A DNA stretch of 13,054 bases from Desulfuromonadaceae bacterium UBA5613 (lineage in GTDB: Bacteria > Desulfobacterota > Desulfuromonadia > Desulfuromonadales > UBA2197), in contig DIKR01000127.1 in NCBI GenBank assembly GCA_002424625.1, positions 1-13,054 of the forward strand. The letters run 5' to 3'. Positions 7,197-13,054 of this stretch are shown piece after piece (position 1 is the first letter of the stretch; the number at the start of each line of letters is the position of its first letter). The position numbers were made by a program, and so were the translations under genes. The notes beneath the pieces were generated by a model that saw nothing but the letters and a program-made list of their open reading frames with translations, did not search any database and had not been told where the DNA came from.

Positions 7197-10100
7197 ATGG
7201 AAACTTCCCCCTTCGTTCATCTTCATCTCCACAGTCAGTACTCCCTCCTCGACGGCGCCATCCGCATTGGCGATCTGATCAAGAAGGCCAAGGAATACGG
7301 CATGCCGGCCGTCGCCCTCACTGATCACGGCAACATGTTCGGGGCGCTGGAGTTCTATCTGAAGTGCAAGGAGGCCGGGATCAAGCCGATCGTCGGCTCG
7401 GAGGTCTATGTCGCCAGCGGCTCCCGTTTTGCCAAAGAGGGGAGCGAGGATGCTTCGGGCTACCATCTCGTCCTCCTCTGCCAGAACAGTGTCGGTTACC
7501 GCAATCTGTCCTATCTCGTCTCGGCGGGATACAAGGAAGGCTTCTACTACAAACCCCGCATCGACAAAGAACTCCTGTCCCGGCACAGCGAAGGTTTGAT
7601 CTGCCTCTCCGCCTGTCTGGGTGGCGAAGTGCCGGTTCTGGCCGGGCAGAACAAGATGGAGGACGCCAAGGCGACAGCGGCCTGGTACGCGGCGCTCTTT
7701 CCCGGCCGTTACTATCTCGAACTGCAAGAGAACACCATCCCCGAGCAGCGCATCGTCAATGATCGCCTGATGCAGATTGCCCAGGAACTTGATCTGCCGC
7801 TGGTAGCGACCAACGATTGCCATTACCTCAATAAAGAAGATGCCCGGGCCCACGAAGTCCTCCTCTGCATTCAGACCGGAAAAACCATCACCGATCCGAA
7901 ACGGATGCACTTCTCCGCGGCTGAATTTTATCTGAAATCCTCAGCGGAGATGGCTGCCGACTTTGCCTATGCGCCGCAAGCTCTCGCTAACACCTTGGTC
8001 ATTGCTGAGGCCTGCGATCTCGATCTCGGAAAATTCAAGGATTACCACTTCCCTCACTTTGAAACGCCGGACGGCGCGACTCTCGACGAAATGCTCGCCG
8101 CTGAAGCGCAGCAGGGATTGCTCGAACGCTTCAAGATCATCCGCGCCCGTCAGTCGGAGTTCACGGCCGAGCAGGAAGAGGTTTATCGCGATCGTCTTCA
8201 GTTGGAGCTCGAGTGCATCAAGCAGATGGGTTTCCCCGGCTACTTCCTCATTGTTGCTGACTTTATCAACTGGGCCAAGGATCAGGGGATTCCGGTCGGG
8301 CCGGGCCGCGGTTCGGCGGCCGGTTCACTCGTCGCTTATGCCCTGCGCATTACCGATCTCGACCCGCTCCCCTACAATCTCCTCTTTGAGCGCTTTCTCA
8401 ATCCCGAACGTATCTCCATGCCCGATATCGACGTCGACTTCTGTCAGGATCGCCGCCTGGAGGTCCTTGACTACGTCAGCGGCAAGTACGGCCGCGACAA
8501 AGTCTGCCAGATTATCACCTTCGGAACGATGTCGGCACGATCGGTCATCCGCGATGTCGGTCGTGCCCTCGATCTCCCCTACGGCGACGTCGACCGCATT
8601 GCCAAGCTCGTCCCCGAAGTTCTCAACATCAAGCTCGCCGATGCCATCAAGCAGGAAGCGAAGCTGACCGAGAGCGCCAACGCGGATGTCCGGGTCCGGG
8701 AGCTCCTCGATATCGCTCTGCGTCTGGAAGGGTTGGCGCGCCACGCCTCGACCCATGCCGCCGGCGTTGTCGTCTCCCCTGATGTCATGGAAGAGTTCTG
8801 TCCGGTCTATCGCGATAAGAACGGCTCGATCACCACCCAGTATTCGATGAAGTACGTCGAAAAGATCGGCCTGGTCAAATTTGACTTCCTTGGTCTCAAG
8901 AACCTGACGGTCATTGCCAATGCTGTCAAGCTCATCCGCGCCGGTAAGGATCCGGACTTCGACATCACCACCCTGCGTGATGACGATGTGGCCAGCTATG
9001 ACCTGATCTCCGCCGGCAACACCACCGGCGTCTTCCAGCTCGAATCGAGCGGAATGAAGGAGATGCTGGTCAAACTCAAGCCTTCCTGCTTTGAAGATGT
9101 TATCGCCGCCTGTGCCCTGTATCGTCCCGGTCCTCTCGGGTCGGGGATGGTCGATGACTTTATCGAGCGCAAGCACGGCCGGAAAAAGGTGGTTTACGAC
9201 CTCCCCGAGCTCGAACCGATCCTCAAGGATACCTACGGGGTTATTGTTTACCAGGAACAGGTCATGCAGATCGCCCGTACTCTCGCCGGTTACTCCCTCG
9301 GCGGCGCCGATCTCCTCCGTCGCGCCATGGGGAAGAAGGATCCGGCGGAGATGGCGAAGCAGCGCGATATCTTCCTGGAGGGATCGGATAAGAACGGTTT
9401 CGATCACAAAACCGCGGCGGCGATCTTTGACCTGATGGCCAAGTTTGCCGAGTATGGTTTCAATAAGTCGCATTCGGCCGCGTATGCACTCATCGCTTAC
9501 CAGACAGCCTATCTCAAGGCGCATTATCCGGTGGAGTTCATGGCGGCGCTCCTTACCGAAGACATGTCGAGTACCGACAAGATTCTCAAGAATATCAATG
9601 ACTGTCGGGAAATGGGGATTGAGGTGCTGCCGCCGGATATCAATCTCTCTGATTCTTCTTTCTGTGTGCGGGAGAATTCAATTCGCTTCGGACTCGGGGC
9701 GGTCAAAGGGGTGGGCGGGGGCGCGATCGAGGCGATCGTTGATGCCCGCAGCGACGGGCTCTTTAAAGACCTTGCCGATTTCTGTGACCGGGTCGATCTG
9801 CGCAAGGTCAACAAGCGCGTTGTTGAAGCCTTGATCAAATGCGGCTCTTTTTCTACCATCGGCGCGCGGCGTTCGCAGCTCTTTGCCACTCTCGAAGAGA
9901 GCATGGCGATTGGCCAGAAGATTCAGCAGGAGCGGGAGAGTGCGCAAAGCTCTCTCTTCGGTGAAGAAGAGGTCGTCCGGGTGGGGAATCACGGGCGTTT
10001 GATCATGCCGGATATCCCTGAATGGGACGAAAAGACCCTGCTCAACTTTGAGAAAGAGGTCCTCGGCTTCTTCATTACCGGCCACCCCCTGCAGCGTTAT

Positions 10101-10661
10101 GCCGAGGCGATCAAGCGCCTCACCACCTGCACACTGGGTGAACTTGGCGAGCAAAGGAATAAAGCCGAAGTGCGGATTTGTGGTATCGTTTCGACCCTCA
10201 AGGAGACGATCACCAAAAAGGGCGACCGCATGGGTTTTGCGACGGTAGAGGATTTGACCGGCATGGTCGAGGTTATCGCTTTCCCGGAAGTTTATGCTTC
10301 AGCTCTCGAATACCTGAAAGGCGAGGATCCTCTCCTGATCACCGGCACCATTGATCTCGGCGAGAAGGGGGCCAAGGTGCTGGCGACGGAGATCGTTGCG
10401 ATGGGCGATGCTTTGCAGCGGGCGACGCGCCGCGTTCTTTTTCGCTTCTCGGCACCGGGGGTCGATCAAGAACGGATTCAGGCGTTGCGCGCCCTTTGTC
10501 TGCGCCATCCAGGTAAGTGTGAAACGCGTCTGCATCTGATGATTCCGAACCGCAGTGAAACCATTATTCGTCTCGCCTCGGAGTGTCGTGTGGCGGCGAC
10601 TGATGAACTTTTGACCGATGCCAAAGAGCTTTTTGGTTATAACGTAGTTTCTTTTGAGTAA
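7197..10661 (+). CDS. dnaE: DNA polymerase III alpha subunit
   Basis: This is the replicative polymerase subunit that extends both strands at the fork. The 1154 residues match the 1160 of E. coli DnaE. The N-terminal PHP domain begins with HLHLHS at residues 8-13. The palm has GPGRGSAAGSLVAY and the catalytic pair in PDIDVDF (D412 and D414, with D410 just before). A third acidic residue, D563, sits in KFDFLGL. FNKSHSAAYALIAY follows in the fingers. A clamp-binding motif QSSLF is at 917-921. An OB-fold (VRICGIVSTLKE...MGFATVEDLTG) lies near 1000-1070. I chose the ATG at 7197 because METSPFVHLHLHS aligns with the start of other DnaE proteins; a TTG at 7113 would add a 28-residue tail made from the hairpin region. 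The ribosome site is poor (GGTGA about 13 bases upstream). accA follows after 59 bases, probably co-transcribed. Confidence 0.97.
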   Translation: METSPFVHLHLHSQYSLLDGAIRIGDLIKKAKEYGMPAVALTDHGNMFGALEFYLKCKEAGIKPIVGSEVYVASGSRFAKEGSEDASGYHLVLLCQNSVGYRNLSYLVSAGYKEGFYYKPRIDKELLSRHSEGLICLSACLGGEVPVLAGQNKMEDAKATAAWYAALFPGRYYLELQENTIPEQRIVNDRLMQIAQELDLPLVATNDCHYLNKEDARAHEVLLCIQTGKTITDPKRMHFSAAEFYLKSSAEMAADFAYAPQALANTLVIAEACDLDLGKFKDYHFPHFETPDGATLDEMLAAEAQQGLLERFKIIRARQSEFTAEQEEVYRDRLQLELECIKQMGFPGYFLIVADFINWAKDQGIPVGPGRGSAAGSLVAYALRITDLDPLPYNLLFERFLNPERISMPDIDVDFCQDRRLEVLDYVSGKYGRDKVCQIITFGTMSARSVIRDVGRALDLPYGDVDRIAKLVPEVLNIKLADAIKQEAKLTESANADVRVRELLDIALRLEGLARHASTHAAGVVVSPDVMEEFCPVYRDKNGSITTQYSMKYVEKIGLVKFDFLGLKNLTVIANAVKLIRAGKDPDFDITTLRDDDVASYDLISAGNTTGVFQLESSGMKEMLVKLKPSCFEDVIAACALYRPGPLGSGMVDDFIERKHGRKKVVYDLPELEPILKDTYGVIVYQEQVMQIARTLAGYSLGGADLLRRAMGKKDPAEMAKQRDIFLEGSDKNGFDHKTAAAIFDLMAKFAEYGFNKSHSAAYALIAYQTAYLKAHYPVEFMAALLTEDMSSTDKILKNINDCREMGIEVLPPDINLSDSSFCVRENSIRFGLGAVKGVGGGAIEAIVDARSDGLFKDLADFCDRVDLRKVNKRVVEALIKCGSFSTIGARRSQLFATLEESMAIGQKIQQERESAQSSLFGEEEVVRVGNHGRLIMPDIPEWDEKTLLNFEKEVLGFFITGHPLQRYAEAIKRLTTCTLGELGEQRNKAEVRICGIVSTLKETITKKGDRMGFATVEDLTGMVEVIAFPEVYASALEYLKGEDPLLITGTIDLGEKGAKVLATEIVAMGDALQRATRRVLFRFSAPGVDQERIQALRALCLRHPGKCETRLHLMIPNRSETIIRLASECRVAATDELLTDAKELFGYNVVSFE

Positions 10662-10720
10662 ATAAGATATTATCCTGCCGTTTATTGCCACTGAACAGAT
10701 AAGAGTAAGGAGATAACTCT

Positions 10721-11674
10721 ATGCAGTTTTATCTGGATTTTGAAAAACCTTTAGTCGAACTTGAGCAGAAGATCCTGGAACTAAAGGGGTATTCGACGGA
10801 TAAAGTCGATTTTTCCGCGGACATCAAGAAACTGGAAAAGAAGACTGTGCAGTTGCGCGAAGAGATCTTTGCCAATCTCACCCGTTGGCAGCGGACCCAA
10901 CTCGCCCGTCATATCAATCGTCCCTTTACTCTCGATTATATTGAGCAGATCTTTACCGATTGGTTCGAGGTGCATGGCGACCGCAATTTCCGCGACGATC
11001 CAGCGCTGGTCTGCGGTTTTGCCCGTTTTGACGGCGAGCCTTGCTGCGTTATCGGTCACCAGAAGGGGCGCGATACTAAAGAGAAGGTTTACCGCAACTT
11101 CGGCATGCCGAATCCGGAAGGGTACCGCAAGGCACTGCGGGTCATGCAGATGGCTGAACAGTTCGGACTGCCGATATTCACTTTTGTCGACACCCCCGGC
11201 GCTTATCCGGGCATCGGTGCTGAGGAGCGCGGTCAGGCGGAAGCCATCGCCCGCAATCTGCGCGAGATGGCGGCGCTCAAGGTTCCGGTCATCGTCACCG
11301 TCACCGGTGAAGGTGGCTCCGGCGGCGCCCTGGCGATTGCTGTCGGCAACCGGGTGATGATGATGGAATATTCCGTTTATGCGGTCATCTCTCCGGAAGG
11401 GTGTGCAGCCATCCTCTGGAGTGACGGCAGCAAAGGGCCGATTGCCGCCGAAGCGTTGAAGTTAACCGCGACTGATATCATGTCCCTCGGCTGCATCATC
11501 GATGATGTCATCCCCGAGCCGGTCGGCGGCGCCCATACCAATCATTCCGCCACCGCCGTCAGCGTCAAGAGTTATCTCAAGAAGCACCTGGAAGAGTTGA
11601 AGCGTCTTTCACCGCAAGAACTTGTCGAGCAGCGCTACGCCAAATTCCGGGCGATGACGATCGTTGAGGAATAG
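10721..11674 (+). CDS. accA: Acetyl-CoA carboxylase carboxyltransferase alpha subunit
   Basis: AccA pairs with AccD to move the carboxyl group from carboxybiotin-BCCP to acetyl-CoA, giving malonyl-CoA for fatty acid synthesis. The 317 residues match the 319 of E. coli AccA. It has the N-terminal helical region (FEKPLVELEQKILEL), then the crotonase-like core with GHQKGRDTKEK, NFGMPNPEGYRKALR, VDTPGAYPG from 156, and the oxyanion-forming glycines GEGGSGGA at 196-203, followed by SPEGCAAILW. There is no zinc finger, as expected, since that belongs to AccD. The ATG has an excellent ribosome site, AAGGAG, eight bases upstream. The 59-base gap after dnaE contains a TATTAT box at 10668-10673 but no matching -35, so transcription mainly from dnaE is likely. 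accD is not in the window. Confidence 0.97.
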   Translation: MQFYLDFEKPLVELEQKILELKGYSTDKVDFSADIKKLEKKTVQLREEIFANLTRWQRTQLARHINRPFTLDYIEQIFTDWFEVHGDRNFRDDPALVCGFARFDGEPCCVIGHQKGRDTKEKVYRNFGMPNPEGYRKALRVMQMAEQFGLPIFTFVDTPGAYPGIGAEERGQAEAIARNLREMAALKVPVIVTVTGEGGSGGALAIAVGNRVMMMEYSVYAVISPEGCAAILWSDGSKGPIAAEALKLTATDIMSLGCIIDDVIPEPVGGAHTNHSATAVSVKSYLKKHLEELKRLSPQELVEQRYAKFRAMTIVEE

Positions 11675-11683
11675 CTCCCGGTT

Positions 11684-11704
11684 GGTGCTGTGGCGCTCTT
11701 TTTT
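11684..11704 (+). terminator. Weak candidate terminator after accA
   Basis: A short stem of five pairs, two of them G-U (11684-11688 with 11693-11697), with a TGTG loop is followed by CT and six T (11699-11704). The T-run and position just past the accA stop fit a terminator, but the stem is weak. Confidence 0.35.
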
Positions 11705-11741
11705 CTGTCCAGCGATGAACGACTCGCCGCGGAAAAAAACT

Positions 11742-11769
11742 TTGACAACCAACCGTCCGCTTCTATAGG
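11742..11769 (+). promoter_or_regulatory. Sigma-70-type promoter of the polyprenyl synthase gene
   Basis: A perfect -35 box TTGACA (11742-11747) is followed after 16 bases by TATAGG (11764-11769); an overlapping TAGGAT (11766-11771) gives an 18-base spacer. The leader to the ATG at 11817 would be about 40 bases. This suggests the gene is transcribed independently of dnaE-accA. Confidence 0.6.
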
Positions 11770-11816
11770 ATAACGCTCGTTTCGCTTGCTGAAAGTGCCA
11801 AGGACGGAGAGCCTGG

Positions 11817-12785
11817 ATGAATAAAGCGCTGGCGCTGTTGCGCGGTGACATGGAAAAGGTTGAAGCCAAGTTTCGCGAACATCTGGAATCGGATGTGCCG
11901 CTGATTCGCAAGGTCGGTGAATATGTCCTGGCCAGTGGTGGCAAGCGGGTCCGTCCTTTGCTTTTGCTGCTGACGGCGAAAATGGCTGGTTATCAGGGGA
12001 CGCAGCACATCGATCTCGCGAGTGTCGTTGAATTTATTCATACTGCCACCCTTCTGCATGACGACGTCGTCGACGCCGCTTCCTTACGGCGAGGCAATGC
12101 CTCGGCCAACACCGTTTGGGGGAATGAAGCGTCGGTCCTGGTCGGCGACTTTCTCTTTGCCAAGTCCTTCTCCGTTATGGTGCGCAGTGGCGACCTGCGG
12201 GTTTTGCAGATACTGTCCGACGCCACGACCAAGATGGCCGAAGGCGAAGTCCTGCAATTGATCAGTACCTGTGATATCACCATGGCGGAAGAACGCTATA
12301 TGACGGTGATTCGCACCAAGACGGCAGTTTTGATCGCAGCGGCTTGCCAATGCGGCGGTTTTCTCGGTGGCGCCACGGCTGAGCAGGACGATGCCTTGCG
12401 CGACTTCGGGATGGACCTCGGCGTTGCTTTTCAGCTCATGGACGATGCCCTGGACTATGTCGCTGAAGAAGAAGATTTCGGCAAGGCCCACTGTCATGAC
12501 CTGGCCGAGGGTAAGGTGACTCTGCCGCTGATTCAGGTTTTACGAGTCTGCAGCGAAGGTGAGCGGCAGACGATCGCCGCCATTGTCGAGCAGGAAGAGT
12601 TGTCGGAAGCAGATGTTTCCACAATTTGCGCATTGATCACCCGTTATCAAGGGATCGAATATACTCGTCAGCGTGCCGCTGAATTGGTGGAACGGGCCAA
12701 GTCATGTTTGACGGTTTTTGCACCGGGTCAGGCTAAAGAGGCTTTGAACGAACTCGCCGATTTTGTGGTGCAGCGCAACCGCTAA
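11817..12785 (+). CDS. ispB: Long-chain trans-polyprenyl diphosphate synthase (octaprenyl-type)
   Basis: The enzyme adds isopentenyl units to an allylic diphosphate to make the long side chain of respiratory quinones. The 322 residues match the IspB/HepT/SdsA group. Motifs: GGKRVRP at 41-47 (pyrophosphate binding); the first Asp-rich motif DDVVD at 82-86 followed by RRG; the second, DDALD, at 209-213, preceded by FQLMD; and KVTLP for the conserved Lys. The fifth residue before the first motif is Ala77, small, as in enzymes that make long chains rather than C10-C15 products. Exact chain length cannot be read from sequence. In a Desulfuromonadales host the product would probably serve menaquinone, so the symbol ispB is by similarity. 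The ATG has GGAG seven bases upstream. Its own promoter precedes it and a strong terminator follows. Confidence 0.93.
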   Translation: MNKALALLRGDMEKVEAKFREHLESDVPLIRKVGEYVLASGGKRVRPLLLLLTAKMAGYQGTQHIDLASVVEFIHTATLLHDDVVDAASLRRGNASANTVWGNEASVLVGDFLFAKSFSVMVRSGDLRVLQILSDATTKMAEGEVLQLISTCDITMAEERYMTVIRTKTAVLIAAACQCGGFLGGATAEQDDALRDFGMDLGVAFQLMDDALDYVAEEEDFGKAHCHDLAEGKVTLPLIQVLRVCSEGERQTIAAIVEQEELSEADVSTICALITRYQGIEYTRQRAAELVERAKSCLTVFAPGQAKEALNELADFVVQRNR

Positions 12786-12809
12786 GCTTGAATAAAATAG
12801 AGCTATGGG

Positions 12810-12848
12810 AAAGGATCGCTTTGGCTACGGCCGGGGTGATCCTTTTTT
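12810..12848 (+). terminator. Strong intrinsic terminator after the polyprenyl synthase gene
   Basis: Two 16-base arms (12810-12825 and 12830-12845) pair completely in the plus-strand RNA, with four G-U pairs, closed by a C(UACG)G tetraloop of the stable UNCG class. A run of six T (12843-12848) follows at the arm end. In the opposite strand the four G-U pairs become C-A mismatches, so it is directional. Confidence 0.9.
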
Positions 12849-12870
12849 ATTTCAAGGAAAAAATTAAAAT

Positions 12871-12899
12871 TTTATATCTTTTGTGGGTTCCGGTATATT
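12871..12899 (+). promoter_or_regulatory. Candidate promoter for the gene at the right edge
   Basis: In an AT-rich stretch after the terminator, TTTATA (12871-12876), 17 bases and TATATT (12894-12899) give 4/6 and 5/6 matches to the sigma-70 boxes. The predicted start near 12906 leaves a 40-base leader before the GTG at 12946. Confidence 0.42.
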
Positions 12900-12934
12900 C
12901 CTTGCTGGTATGTGTTATATGTATTTTTTTCTTC

Positions 12935-12938
12935 GGAG
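12935..12938 (+). promoter_or_regulatory. Ribosome binding site deciding a GTG start
   Basis: GGAG lies seven bases before GTG 12946. It supports this frame over the other frame that is also open to the window edge. Confidence 0.55.
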
Positions 12939-12945
12939 TTTTATT

Positions 12946-13054
12946 GTGGAAGATAATGAAATTCTTGTACATAAAAGTGTTGTTGAGATTGGCGGGCAAC
13001 ATTATGAGGTCTGCGTATACGCGCGCAATGACGGTCTCCATTTCGCCAAAACAA
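12946..13054 (+). CDS. Unrecognised protein, N-terminal 36 codons (3' truncated by window edge)
   Basis: A GTG start with a good ribosome site opens a frame that runs off the window. The 36 visible residues begin MEDNEILVHKSVVEIGG and continue with QHYEVCVYARNDGLHFAKT. They show an alternating beta-strand character and no signal peptide. The style recalls small conserved proteins of unknown function in Geobacter relatives, but I cannot name a family. It follows a strong terminator and a promoter candidate, so it is a separate transcription unit. A second frame starting near 12956 is also open to the edge, but it has no ribosome site and a less protein-like composition. Confidence 0.65.
   Translation, partial: MEDNEILVHKSVVEIGGQHYEVCVYARNDGLHFAKT

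Noticed and set aside
8325..9524. Minus-strand frame of 399 codons inside dnaE
   Set aside because: Antisense to the conserved polymerase core; composition and lack of a ribosome site mark it as a shadow.

Overview
The window is a gene-dense, moderately GC-rich bacterial chromosome segment. Gene content and protein style best fit a deltaproteobacterium of the Desulfuromonadales/Geobacter group. This placement is inferred from overall protein resemblance, the dnaE-accA adjacency and the style of the 6S RNA; no rRNA or species marker is present. All large genes are ordinary chromosomal functions, and I saw no transposase, integrase, tRNA or CRISPR array.

Layout from the left: the 3' end of a probable sbcD overlaps a complete sbcC (DNA-end processing nuclease). 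This pair runs rightward and meets a leftward TraB/PrgY-family membrane protein gene; the two 3' ends overlap by 14 bp. Upstream of traB, on the same minus strand, lies a 417-bp gap that is not empty. It holds a well-supported 6S RNA gene (ssrS) with its own sigma-70-type promoter and a downstream hairpin that pairs better in the minus-strand RNA than in the plus-strand RNA. Divergently from this RNA runs hypF, a [NiFe]-hydrogenase maturation factor that stands alone here without other hyp genes. After a terminator-like hairpin come dnaE (replicative DNA polymerase III alpha) and accA (acetyl-CoA carboxylase alpha subunit), an adjacency also known from E. coli. Next is a long-chain polyprenyl diphosphate synthase gene (ispB type) behind a TTGACA promoter, closed by a very strong intrinsic terminator. 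The right edge is AT-rich and holds a promoter candidate and the first 36 codons of a gene I do not recognise.

Functionally the genes are housekeeping modules placed side by side: DNA repair (SbcCD), transcription control (6S RNA), hydrogenase maturation (HypF), replication (DnaE), fatty acid synthesis (AccA) and quinone side-chain synthesis (IspB). No new multi-gene system is visible. The most noteworthy item is the 6S RNA and its arrangement directly upstream of traB.
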